Source of the DNA: a virus
DNA: 64,000 bases
Virus record (IMG/VR): IMGVR_UViG_3300032242_001752
Coordinates: 24,563 to 88,562 of that record
Direction: 5' to 3' (one strand)
Part shown: positions 41,411-49,165 of the stretch, piece after piece
Layout of the letters: every line of letters begins with the position of its first letter
Position numbering within the stretch: the stretch's first letter is position 1
Translations under genes and position numbers: made by a program
The notes under the pieces: model-generated
Database searches by the model: none
What the model saw: the letters and a program-made list of their open reading frames with translations, nothing else
Told to the model about the DNA's origin: nothing

Positions 41411-41860
41411 ATGCCCATGCCCGTAGATGTACCAACAAATATCCTAGGACCATTTAGAGACCTAGATGAAGCACAGCAGGAATTTATCCGTAAATCCGGA
41501 CCTACAACTCAAGAGCTAAGGGAACAACTTATTCAAGATAATTTTGAAAAAGCGCTAGCAGCTAAGTTTTTAGAGGCTGAAGAATTATTAATTAAAAAGC
41601 ACAAAGACTATGGGCCAAAGAACATTAGCCAAAGTCCTGGTGGACCATTGAACGGCCTTAGAGTACGTATGCACGATAAGCTGGCCAGAATCAATCACCT
41701 ATACGATAGCGGAGCTGAGCCTGAAAATGAAAGCCTGCGCGATAGCTTCATAGATTTGGCGAATTATGCAATTATTGCCCTTATGGTTCTAGACGGTGAC
41801 TGGGATAATAGAACTATTGAGCCTCAGCCCGACCTTAGAGAAAATTTGGATTGGGCCTAA
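41411..41860 (+). CDS. Nucleotide modification-associated protein (DUF1599-like)
   Basis: 149 residues from ATG 41411 with AAGGAG upstream. LIKKHKDYGPKNI, then GLRVRMHDKLARINHL and ESLRDSFIDLANYAIIALMVL match the DUF1599 / Nmad1 domain linked with phage nucleotide or DNA modification. Together with the methyltransferase at 31641 it hints at modified phage DNA; the chemistry is unknown. Confidence 0.75.
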   Translation: MPMPVDVPTNILGPFRDLDEAQQEFIRKSGPTTQELREQLIQDNFEKALAAKFLEAEELLIKKHKDYGPKNISQSPGGPLNGLRVRMHDKLARINHLYDSGAEPENESLRDSFIDLANYAIIALMVLDGDWDNRTIEPQPDLRENLDWA

Positions 41861-41921
41861 ATTAGCCTATTTTACCCTTATAGTAGTAAATACGGGAGTA
41901 CTAACTACTTAAAGGAATAAT

Positions 41922-42203
41922 ATGTCTGAATCACAAGATGAAGCAGTACTGCGCGTAAGCGCATCTAGCAGCCCGCAGTCAGTAGCCTCAGCAATTGCCC
42001 ACGCTATTTATGAAAAAGGAACTTGTAAACTCCGTGCCGTAGGTGCGGGACCAGTTAACCAAGCCGTAAAAGCGATTGCTATTGCCAGTGGGTACACAGC
42101 ACCCCGAGGAATCAGCCTGGTTTGTATTCCAGGTTTCCAATCCGTTGAAATTAACGGAGAAAACATCAGCGCTATAGTGTTTAAAGTAAATTCGGTTAAT
42201 TAA
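41922..42203 (+). CDS. SpoVS-like protein
   Basis: 93 residues, RBS AAAGGA. LRVSASSSPQSVASAIAHAI, then KLRAVGAGPVNQAVKAIAIA and GISLVCIPGFQSVEINGE follow the stage V sporulation protein S pattern almost throughout. SpoVS proteins are Alba-like nucleic-acid binders that influence sporulation and cell division in Firmicutes and related bacteria. In a phage it may alter the host cell programme. Confidence 0.9.
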   Translation: MSESQDEAVLRVSASSSPQSVASAIAHAIYEKGTCKLRAVGAGPVNQAVKAIAIASGYTAPRGISLVCIPGFQSVEINGENISAIVFKVNSVN

Positions 42204-42208
42204 GCATA

Positions 42209-42236
42209 TTTAACTAATTTACTGTACCGTTATAGT
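42209..42236 (+). promoter_or_regulatory. Possible sigma70-like promoter
   Basis: TTTAAC (42209-42214), 16-base spacer, TATAGT (42231-42236), 31 bases before ATG 42267. The -35 is a weak match, the -10 good. Confidence 0.5.
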
Positions 42237-42266
42237 ATCAACCATCTTAGGCCAAAGAGGTAAACT

Positions 42267-42575
42267 ATGGACCAACCAAACAGCAAGTTCAAGACTATGG
42301 GAACTAGCAATGTTCACGCTAATAACGTATCAGGAGCCCCTGAAAGAGGGAAACTGGTAAAAAAGAAGAACACAGCAGCCGGCAATAACTGGGGTAAAAC
42401 CGGTGTTAAGCCACGTGTTAAGGTTACAAGCAGAAGTGAACACGGAATTCCTGCTAAGATGCCAGCTTGGAAAGACCCACAGATTGGTCCTACCCAGGGC
42501 TCTGGTCGTCTATTCAAAGCAGCAATTAACCGTACTGCCCCTAACTTTACTGATGGCATGTCTGACCACAACTAA
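42267..42575 (+). CDS. Basic unknown protein
   Basis: 102 residues, K/G/N-rich, with AAGNNWGKTGVKPRVKVTSRSEHG and PQIGPTQGSGRLFK. Little predicted order. Own promoter and terminator make it a single-gene unit, which suggests a highly expressed product, maybe a virion or DNA-coating protein (inference). Confidence 0.6.
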   Translation: MDQPNSKFKTMGTSNVHANNVSGAPERGKLVKKKNTAAGNNWGKTGVKPRVKVTSRSEHGIPAKMPAWKDPQIGPTQGSGRLFKAAINRTAPNFTDGMSDHN

Positions 42576-42589
42576 GTTAGCCCCCAGAG

Positions 42590-42613
42590 AACCCGCCGAA
42601 AGGCGGGTTTTTT
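42590..42613 (+). terminator. Intrinsic terminator
   Basis: AACCCGCC-GAAA-GGCGGGTT with perfect 8-bp stem and TTTT tail. Confidence 0.93.
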
Positions 42614-42620
42614 ATTGCCC

Positions 42621-42649
42621 TTGACAAATCAAAAATTATCAGCGATAAT
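42621..42649 (+). promoter_or_regulatory. Strong sigma70-like promoter
   Basis: TTGACA (42621-42626), 17-base spacer, GATAAT (42644-42649). Directly after a terminator and 15 bases before ATG 42665, so the leader is very short. Confidence 0.85.
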
Positions 42650-42664
42650 CAGTGTAGGTCACAA

Positions 42665-42937
42665 ATGAGTGTGACTACAGCCGAGAGAAGGTTTATGTTA
42701 ATCGATGAGTTAAAAGCACTATCCGCTAAATCCGATATGGTCGGTTGTATAGTTGGCGTTTGGGTAGTTGAACAAGACAAAGAGTTTCAAGAAGTATTTG
42801 GCACCCTTATAGGTAAGCCTAACTTGAACATGTCAGAGGCATTTAAATTAATTAAAAAATACTATCCAGATGTGCCGTTTAAACAAACGTCATTTAATTA
42901 CCACATCCGAGGAGTCTGCACTTGTCTGACAGCTTAG
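42665..42937 (+). CDS. Small protein of unknown function, possible HTH
   Basis: 90 residues. Helices around NMSEAFKLIKKYYPDV and PFKQTSFNYHIRGVC could form a helix-turn-helix; this is tentative. First gene of a unit that includes the phosphoesterase, which it overlaps by 16 bases. Confidence 0.5.
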   Translation: MSVTTAERRFMLIDELKALSAKSDMVGCIVGVWVVEQDKEFQEVFGTLIGKPNLNMSEAFKLIKKYYPDVPFKQTSFNYHIRGVCTCLTA

Positions 42938-43932
42938 CCAAAGAACTAGCGAAACTTTTAAGGGAAGACCCAGTAAAAGAATTTCCAATCCTACAGGCAC
43001 AAAAAATGACAATTAAACCGTCAACTATTATTAAGCCAAAAAAGGGAAAGAACGAGTGGAAGTTAGCTGCTTTGCTACCGGACACCCAAATCGGTTATCG
43101 TGTATATGAAGACGGTACAGTAATCGAATTCCATTCCGAAAAAGCAATTGATATTGCCCTACAAATCCTAAACTATGCGCACCAACAGTTTGGCGTTGAC
43201 ACAGTAGTTAATCTAGGCGATACCCTAGACCTACCCGCACAGAGCCGTCACCACCAAGAGATTGCGTTCCAGAACTCGACTAACCTAGCCATCCAGCGCG
43301 GTTACGAGTACCTAGCCGCCCAGCGTGCCACTGTACCGGATGCGGAAATTGTATTCCTAGAAGGTAACCACGACTGCCGTATATATAAGTATTTGGCAGA
43401 AAACGCGCCAGCGGTGTCAAATATGCGCCAGGCTGGAACTACCCCAAGTGATTGGCCAGTAAACAGCCTGCCACATCTGTTGCGTATGGATGAACTTGGA
43501 ATCAAGTATGCCAGCGGATATCCGGCAGGAGAGTACTGGCTAAACGAGAACTTGCGCTGTATCCACGGTGACAGAGTTAATTCAAGCGGTAGCACTGCAA
43601 TGAAATATATTAATTCAAACCACCATGTTTCCGTAATTTATGGGCACATCCATCGCATTGAAATGCTGTACCACACGAACCATACAAGCACTGGCCCAGG
43701 CCGTAACGCTGCGTTTAGCCCTGGATGCCTATGTCGCGTAGACGGGTCTGTACCGAGCGTTAAAGGCGGAATTACCCCTAATGAGAAGCCAGTTAAATAC
43801 TGGGAGAACTGGCAACAGGGCGTTGGATTTGCGTGGTACAAAGATACGGGTGAGTTTACCTTGCTATCAGTACCTATCCTAGATGACTGGGCAGTATTTA
43901 TGGGCCAAGAGTTTAGAACACATATTCAATAA
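42922..43932 (+). CDS. Calcineurin-like metallophosphoesterase
   Basis: 336 residues from TTG 42922, with GAGGAG upstream. Motifs in order: PDTQIG (the usual DxH site, here D-T-Q), NLGDTLD, EGNHDCR, CIHGDRV and YGHIHRIE. Typical of phage metallophosphoesterases acting on nucleic acids or nucleotides. The Q in place of the first-motif His is a common variant. N-terminal 45 residues are basic. Confidence 0.88.
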   Translation: MSDSLAKELAKLLREDPVKEFPILQAQKMTIKPSTIIKPKKGKNEWKLAALLPDTQIGYRVYEDGTVIEFHSEKAIDIALQILNYAHQQFGVDTVVNLGDTLDLPAQSRHHQEIAFQNSTNLAIQRGYEYLAAQRATVPDAEIVFLEGNHDCRIYKYLAENAPAVSNMRQAGTTPSDWPVNSLPHLLRMDELGIKYASGYPAGEYWLNENLRCIHGDRVNSSGSTAMKYINSNHHVSVIYGHIHRIEMLYHTNHTSTGPGRNAAFSPGCLCRVDGSVPSVKGGITPNEKPVKYWENWQQGVGFAWYKDTGEFTLLSVPILDDWAVFMGQEFRTHIQ

Positions 43933-43940
43933 ATAGCGCC

Positions 43941-43952
43941 TAAACTATAGGT
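43941..43952 (+). promoter_or_regulatory. -10 box for a leaderless gene
   Basis: TAAACT followed by ATAGGT and then the ATG of the next gene. The same spacing and ATAGGTATGCC context occur at 30673-30689. No -35 seen. Confidence 0.4.
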
Positions 43953-44474
43953 ATGCCGAGTCAAAACGTCCAAAGCCTCGGTGCCAATGGTTTATATGGC
44001 ACCTATACCACCTACGGAGGTGGAGGCGTACCTGTCGCTCGTTCAGAGCTTGACTACTTACGCATGGGTGTTGGTCGTGAGCCGTCTGCGGAATATCCAG
44101 ATGGTTATTTAGGCACAATCAGAACTCGCCGCGATGATCGTGGTCGCCCTAATAGCGTATCTGAGCAGGTCCTTGATGGACTAAAAGTACGCCAAACGCA
44201 ACGTGGTTATCAGCGCGGCGTTCATCGCGGCGAGCGTATTGACCCGAGTGATTACTACTTGCCGCCCCAGTTCGCAGAGAACCGTGGAATTATGAGACAA
44301 ATGGCTGCCGCTAAAAAGGGTAAGCCAACACCACGTTTTGCACCAGCCTTCTCACTAGCCCCAGCCCCTCACCTTGTAAATGATGGTAAGGCAAATACCC
44401 GTTCCCACGCCCCGCTAGAAATGAACGAAGTCCGAAAGACCCAGTTGCGCGGCCTAAGCCCACAGTGGAGATAA
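43953..44474 (+). CDS. Unknown basic protein, first of a run of small genes
   Basis: 173 residues, Gly/Tyr-rich start (GLYGTYTTYGGGGVPV), then charged segment with RTRRDDRGRPNSVSEQVLDGL and QFAENRGIMRQMAAAKKGKP. Likely disordered and basic. No ribosome binding site; -10 box at 43941 suggests a leaderless mRNA. Could be a virion-associated protein. Confidence 0.6.
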   Translation: MPSQNVQSLGANGLYGTYTTYGGGGVPVARSELDYLRMGVGREPSAEYPDGYLGTIRTRRDDRGRPNSVSEQVLDGLKVRQTQRGYQRGVHRGERIDPSDYYLPPQFAENRGIMRQMAAAKKGKPTPRFAPAFSLAPAPHLVNDGKANTRSHAPLEMNEVRKTQLRGLSPQWR

Positions 44475-44475
44475 T

Positions 44476-44718
44476 ATGGCATTTTTAGCAGCATTTGGTG
44501 AATTAGGTGCAGCGGCTGAAGGCGCAGCTGCAGCTGAGGGCGCAGCTGGTGCAGCCGAAGGTGCAGTTAGCAAAGGTAATGCACTAAATAAGCCTGGTAT
44601 GCAGCAACTTAGCAGTTCAAATGGTAAAGAGAAAAAAGAATTACCGAAAGAGACATTGAACGATGAAGCAGCTGCCGCAAGTAGAGTAGCTAATTTTGAA
44701 ATAGGAAAGTCTGCATAA
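44476..44718 (+). CDS. Ala/Glu-rich small protein
   Basis: 80 residues with an AAEGAAAAEGAAGAAEGA repeat in the first 35. GGAG precedes the ATG. Low complexity; function unknown. Confidence 0.5.
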   Translation: MAFLAAFGELGAAAEGAAAAEGAAGAAEGAVSKGNALNKPGMQQLSSSNGKEKKELPKETLNDEAAAASRVANFEIGKSA

Positions 44719-44864
44719 TGGATACCCCACAAACAGGAACTATGACCGATAGGTCAGTAGATAAAGAAGCTGAAAAGTCTGATGGTGCTGTCGTAGCCAT
44801 GCCAAGCGAAAGCCGTAAAGAGGCCTTTAGCACTGGCATGGGAAATAGTAATTACGGAGTTTAA
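44718..44864 (+). CDS. 48-residue unknown protein
   Basis: ATG overlaps the previous stop; the stop abuts the next ATG. Sequence MDTPQTGTMTDRSVDKEAEK continues with SRKEAFSTGMGNSNYGV. Accepted because of the tight coupling on both sides. Confidence 0.5.
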   Translation: MDTPQTGTMTDRSVDKEAEKSDGAVVAMPSESRKEAFSTGMGNSNYGV

Positions 44865-45221
44865 ATGCCTAATACCCCAGATGGTAAATATGGATATAGG
44901 GCATGGGATAAGCCTGTAGGTGTACCAAAAGAAGCTGCAATGCCTCCACAAGAGTACATTGGCCCTTTTGCAAGTAACAGTGAGAGATTGGTCACACAAG
45001 CCCTTAAAGTCGGTAATTTGACTGGCCAAGAGATACAGCAGTATGTCCGTCCGCCACTACCACAGGTGCAGTTATTCCCACAGCGTTTTGGATACGAAGT
45101 TAGCGAATACGGTATCAGAGACATCGTAGAACTTACAGGACGACCACAGACTCGCGTAGATTACTCACAGCAGCCTACAACCACAGAATCCACAAGCACA
45201 AACGCGTTAGGAAATACTTAA
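44865..45221 (+). CDS. Unknown protein in the small-gene run
   Basis: 118 residues, Pro/Gln-rich, with KYGYRAWDKPVGVPKEAAMP and YVRPPLPQVQLFPQRFGYEV. No family recognised. It may belong to virion accessory proteins like its neighbours. Confidence 0.55.
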   Translation: MPNTPDGKYGYRAWDKPVGVPKEAAMPPQEYIGPFASNSERLVTQALKVGNLTGQEIQQYVRPPLPQVQLFPQRFGYEVSEYGIRDIVELTGRPQTRVDYSQQPTTTESTSTNALGNT

Positions 45222-45222
45222 T

Positions 45223-45432
45223 ATGGATTTACGCATGATTGACCCAACAGGTGAAGGCACATCATTTCCTTCACCATACCCAGCAGACGCAGGCCGCACA
45301 AGTTATAATGGGGATAGTAACTGTAAAAGCTGTGGACTTATTCTAAACCCAGTTCAGTCACTTAACTCGGACCTTTGCCCGTCTTGCTCAAGACGTACCG
45401 CAATAAATCGCGTTAAAAATAAGATGGTCTAA
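45223..45432 (+). CDS. Small zinc-ribbon protein
   Basis: 69 residues; CKSCGLILNP and LCPSCSRRTA form a four-cysteine zinc ribbon in the C-terminal half. N-terminal half is polar. Function unknown. Confidence 0.6.
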   Translation: MDLRMIDPTGEGTSFPSPYPADAGRTSYNGDSNCKSCGLILNPVQSLNSDLCPSCSRRTAINRVKNKMV

Positions 45433-45442
45433 GGAGACAATC

Positions 45443-45649
45443 ATGGCAGTAAATAAATCACGTTCAGAGAACGAGAGCCTAAAAGAAGGCGCGACTGACG
45501 GTAAGTACCGTAAGCGTCGCCCTAACACAACCGTAGCTCCAGGACAGGGTGATCAGACTGTTGCGCAAAACCGCGCAGGTCTACACCCATACATGAATTA
45601 CGGTTTTATCAACAGTGAAGACCCTAACAAAGTAAATCCAGGAAAGTAG
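45443..45649 (+). CDS. Small basic unknown protein
   Basis: 68 residues, RBS AAGGAG. Polar with GKYRKRRPNTTVAPGQG and a HPYMNYGFINSED end. No family recognised. Confidence 0.55.
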   Translation: MAVNKSRSENESLKEGATDGKYRKRRPNTTVAPGQGDQTVAQNRAGLHPYMNYGFINSEDPNKVNPGK

Positions 45650-45654
45650 ACAAA

Positions 45655-45879
45655 ATGCCAGAATTTCATGACCGCCGTACAGGTGAAACCCACCAACTTG
45701 GAGTAAGTATTGAGGGCGTTCACTACCCAAGTTCTAGAGATGCAGTTAATGGGCCAGAGGCCACTAAACAACTTAATGAAAAGTACAAAGGTAAGCCTAT
45801 TAGAAAAGCCCTAGCAAAAACCGCATTAAAGGTACTAGCAGCAGGAATGGATTTTGCTGATAAAAAAGCAAATAAATAA
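45655..45879 (+). CDS. Small unknown protein
   Basis: 74 residues, MPEFHDRRTGETHQLGVSIE at the start and a basic helical C-terminus (RKALAKTALKVLAAGMDFAD). No family recognised. Confidence 0.55.
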   Translation: MPEFHDRRTGETHQLGVSIEGVHYPSSRDAVNGPEATKQLNEKYKGKPIRKALAKTALKVLAAGMDFADKKANK

Positions 45880-45909
45880 TCCTTAAAAAGACACAGGAAA
45901 TTAACTATT

Positions 45910-46755
45910 ATGCCTAGAAGACCTAATCCAGCGACAATTATTACTGCCAGTAATAAAGAAATTAAACGCGGAAAAGAAATCGCAGCGTCTGGTGGAGACC
46001 AGGTTAGCGATGCGCCATTAAAAGCATCCGAAGCTGGCTTAAATGTAGTAAATAAAAAAACAAATTTAAGCCCAGCTGCACAAGCTAGATTAGACGCAAA
46101 AGGCACAGACTTAGACTTCAATGTTAATGCTCTAGCGCGTAAAGGCGCACAAAAGTTAATGAAGCCTAAAAAAGCAAGAGTTAATATAGGTGCAATATCT
46201 GGGGAAACTAGGTTTGGGTCATCCGCTAGAAAAATAATGAGCCCAGAAACCACCAGTAAATTTGAAGAATTAGTTGCCAATTACCACAATAGAACAGCTG
46301 GCTCTGCACCGGCTGAGGGCCACAAAAGAACAATTCATTCGATGCTAAGAACAGAAGGTGCGCCAGACATCAGGGGAGCAATGAAGATACCTTGTTCTGT
46401 AGTAGGATGTAAAGGCACAACAACTATTGGAAGTAATTTAGGTTCAGGGCTTACTCATAAAGAGTTAAGCGAAGGAAAAAATGCTCCTAAAGTTCCTCAC
46501 AAATTTATGAAAGCGGAACTTGCTGCGACAGGTCAAGAAGAAGGCGGACAAAGCGAAGGCTATAGATGTGTAGGCTGTACTACTGCGCCTAAACAAGGCT
46601 CTGTTGATTTATGGGAGTCTATGGGAGATACTGAAAAAACAAGAGAAGTCGCAAAAACTAAAGTTAGAAAAGATAGAAAAGCTGCTAATAAGCGTACTGC
46701 TTTCAGTAAAGTTGAAACTAGAAATTTGAATGACAAAAAACCAAAAAACAAGTAA
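45910..46755 (+). CDS. Basic protein with CxxxxC / CxxC cysteine pairs
   Basis: 281 residues, strongly basic with disordered ends. PCSVVGCKG and YRCVGCTT form a possible zinc site near residues 160-220, around a His-containing segment. No family recognised. Basic tail KNDRKAANK-type composition suggests nucleic-acid contact (inference). Confidence 0.6.
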   Translation: MPRRPNPATIITASNKEIKRGKEIAASGGDQVSDAPLKASEAGLNVVNKKTNLSPAAQARLDAKGTDLDFNVNALARKGAQKLMKPKKARVNIGAISGETRFGSSARKIMSPETTSKFEELVANYHNRTAGSAPAEGHKRTIHSMLRTEGAPDIRGAMKIPCSVVGCKGTTTIGSNLGSGLTHKELSEGKNAPKVPHKFMKAELAATGQEEGGQSEGYRCVGCTTAPKQGSVDLWESMGDTEKTREVAKTKVRKDRKAANKRTAFSKVETRNLNDKKPKNK

Positions 46756-46805
46756 CCACTAGTATAGTATGATAGGCTAAATACCTATTCTAACAGGAGC
46801 ATTAT

Positions 46806-47303
46806 ATGTCTAAAAAAGAAGAGCAAGAGCCCTATTTCCGCCTATTGGTCTGTAAGAACTGTCGTACCATTGACGAATTACCCTCAGCCGAGGAAGACCC
46901 AGGCGATACCCTTTTAAACATTACGGTAGAGCGCCACGGTGATATGCACTATGGCCGTCTATGGAACGTGCCTAAAGCCGTTTGGATGACACCAGCCCTT
47001 AAAGAAGATGTTATTAAGCAACTGTCTGGTGGCGAAGGTGATGGTCTAGGTCTGCCTTTCTATAATACTCGTATGCAGTTTGCGGAAGACGCTATGACCT
47101 GCTACAGTATTCATAACCGCCCAAAGGGTCAGTGCCCTGATTATAAGTCAGACAAAAAGAAACTTTCGGCAGGCACTGAACAAATGCGTAAGGCTGAAAA
47201 CCTAAATAAGTACGCGGGACCTACAGTGTATCTATGCGACTTCTGCCCAGTTAAATCATTCAATATGGTAAAAACCCACGATAAAATCAAAGCATTCGAC
47301 TAA
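46806..47303 (+). CDS. Conserved phage protein with three cysteine pairs
   Basis: 165 residues, RBS AGGAG. LVCKNCRTIDELP at the N-terminus, CYSIHNRPKGQCPDY in the middle and LCDFCPVKSF at the end suggest one or two metal sites. Similar proteins are frequent in actinophages; no function known. Confidence 0.65.
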   Translation: MSKKEEQEPYFRLLVCKNCRTIDELPSAEEDPGDTLLNITVERHGDMHYGRLWNVPKAVWMTPALKEDVIKQLSGGEGDGLGLPFYNTRMQFAEDAMTCYSIHNRPKGQCPDYKSDKKKLSAGTEQMRKAENLNKYAGPTVYLCDFCPVKSFNMVKTHDKIKAFD

Positions 47304-47315
47304 AAGGAATATAAA

Positions 47316-47576
47316 ATGTCAGAAGAAACACAGAACAAAACCACCGCTCCAGAGGTACCTACCTTTGAAACAGGCTTTTTAGTGGTTAAGGCTAAGACAG
47401 GCGCTTGGCATGTACTTACAGACCTATCCGCTCCCCTTTCTATAGAGCGTGAAACTACCCTTAATGAGGTCCGCGTAGGCTCCTCAGAGGTCGCTTATTC
47501 ACTAGGCCAACAGCAACTGGCTGCTTTGATTATAACCGCCCTAGCACCCCAGCCCGAAGGTACAATAGAAGAGTAA
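47316..47576 (+). CDS. Small unknown protein
   Basis: 86 residues, beta-rich centre (FLVVKAKTGAWHVLTDL) and C-terminal helix (EVAYSLGQQQLAALIITAL). RBS AAGGA. No family recognised. Confidence 0.6.
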   Translation: MSEETQNKTTAPEVPTFETGFLVVKAKTGAWHVLTDLSAPLSIERETTLNEVRVGSSEVAYSLGQQQLAALIITALAPQPEGTIEE

Positions 47577-47597
47577 ACTTACTTCTAGGAGAACCTT

Positions 47598-47807
47598 ATG
47601 TTTATCGAAATGTCCTGTAAATGCGGCGCGATGATTCAAATTGACGGGTTCAATGAAAGCTTTACTCAATTTACCACAGTCCGATTTCTAGAGGCCCATA
47701 CTGGCTGCGGTTTTGTAACCCCAGTAAAGCATGAAATGCCTGAACGAACAGTCAGAAAAGAAATGGACATTAGGCAAATTGTGCCTCTAGACGATGACGA
47801 GGATTAA
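47598..47807 (+). CDS. Small CxC protein
   Basis: 69 residues; MSCKCGAMIQIDG start and a later HTGCG, giving a possible zinc site, and an acidic end DDDED. RBS AGGAGAA. Ends directly at the nucleotidyltransferase start. Confidence 0.6.
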   Translation: MFIEMSCKCGAMIQIDGFNESFTQFTTVRFLEAHTGCGFVTPVKHEMPERTVRKEMDIRQIVPLDDDED

Positions 47808-48701
47808 ATGCTAAACCCAAAAAACACATCTTATTTCAGTGAACCATCTGCTGTACTAGACCCGCGACTATTTAAAAGCGATAAGGTACAGCCTTCAGTT
47901 CGCTCTGCTGTTTTACAATTACTATTTAACCATTTAGACAAATACTATACAAGTAGTAATGCCTGGGCACATGTCTGGCTAGCTGGTTCAGGCGTATCCT
48001 ATAACTGGGCTGCGCATAGAGACCCAGGTGACTTAGACTGTTTAATTGGAATTGACTATAAGCGATTTAGAGAAGCAAATAACCAATTTACAGGACTAAG
48101 CGATAAAGAAATCGCATCAACTCTTAACGAGGGCTTCCGAGCCGAACTGCACCCAATTACAAATGAGTTTCTGGGTTCTTTTGAACTAACTTTTTATGTA
48201 AATGTTCATAGCAACATTGTGGATATTAAACCTTATGCCGCCTACTCTTTGACCGATGACGATTGGACTGTTGCTCCAGCACCATTAAAAGTTGAAGCTA
48301 GCTCTGCTTGGAAGAACGCCACAGAGAACGATAGGATTCAAGCAATTGATATCCTAACTAAATATCAAAATGCTAAAACTAAATATGAGCAAGTAAATAA
48401 CGAAGCTCTAAAAGCAAACGCCAGATCCGAAATGCGAATTGCTATGGCTCAAGGTATCGCTCTATACGATAGTGTTCACCAAGGGCGTTCTTCAGCCTTT
48501 AGTCCATCTGGCGAAGGCTATTCAGATTTTGCTAATTACCGCTGGCAAGCAGGTAAGCAGTCTGGAGTAATCCAAGCCTTACGTTCACTAAAAGATGAGA
48601 TGGACACCCAAGACGCAGCACTAAATCAGTCACTATACGGAGTAGATTTGCCAGACGCGAGTACGCTTATTCGCCGCGCTGCAACTCGTCGTACTATCTA
48701 A
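47808..48701 (+). CDS. Pol-beta-type nucleotidyltransferase
   Basis: 297 residues. WLAGSGVSYNWAAHRDPGDLDCLIGID near residues 55-80 holds the GS and DxD catalytic signature; a third acidic residue (NIVDIKPY) follows at about 145. The C-terminal half is helical. Likely transfers nucleotides to an RNA, nucleotide or protein; substrate unknown. Abuts the next genes in the same operon. Confidence 0.75.
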   Translation: MLNPKNTSYFSEPSAVLDPRLFKSDKVQPSVRSAVLQLLFNHLDKYYTSSNAWAHVWLAGSGVSYNWAAHRDPGDLDCLIGIDYKRFREANNQFTGLSDKEIASTLNEGFRAELHPITNEFLGSFELTFYVNVHSNIVDIKPYAAYSLTDDDWTVAPAPLKVEASSAWKNATENDRIQAIDILTKYQNAKTKYEQVNNEALKANARSEMRIAMAQGIALYDSVHQGRSSAFSPSGEGYSDFANYRWQAGKQSGVIQALRSLKDEMDTQDAALNQSLYGVDLPDASTLIRRAATRRTI

Positions 48702-48709
48702 GGATTAAA

Positions 48710-49165
48710 TTGGCAATTGTTTTATTCATGGATGGCGTATTGCGGTCTGACTCTAAAGTCCCTATTTATGAGGGTATTTCTCTATATAAATCTTTAAATG
48801 TAAATGGTACTGTAATGCTTGCGTGCGCTGACCAGGACGAAGCTGCGCGTTGGTGTAAGGAACATAAACTTACAGATATAGACGGATTTATCTCTAATAA
48901 GACTGTTGGGGAATATGAGGACAAAGACTTTCTCAAGATTAAACACCAGCAAGCTTCCGGCCCGCTGCATCTGGTCGTAGTAGCAGACATAGAATTAGCA
49001 AAAACCTGTTTACAAAATGGTATAAAGACATTACTTTGGTTACATCCAGTATATTTAAGCCCTAAATTTAGGCCAGATGGAAGAGTAGGCCGCAAGAGTT
49101 GGGATGACCTTGTAGGCGAACTAGACAGACAAGTAGAACTAATGGCAGAGGATAACCGACTATGA
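48710..49165 (+). CDS. HAD-like phosphatase-fold protein
   Basis: 151 residues from TTG 48710, with AAGGA upstream. LFMDGVLRSD fits HAD motif I with D8 (the second Asp replaced, so catalysis is uncertain), ACADQDEAARW motif II-like, and VVVADIELAKTCLQNGIKTL a motif IV-like region. Possibly a nucleotide-binding but inactive HAD protein. Overlaps the next gene by four bases. Confidence 0.6.
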   Translation: MAIVLFMDGVLRSDSKVPIYEGISLYKSLNVNGTVMLACADQDEAARWCKEHKLTDIDGFISNKTVGEYEDKDFLKIKHQQASGPLHLVVVADIELAKTCLQNGIKTLLWLHPVYLSPKFRPDGRVGRKSWDDLVGELDRQVELMAEDNRL

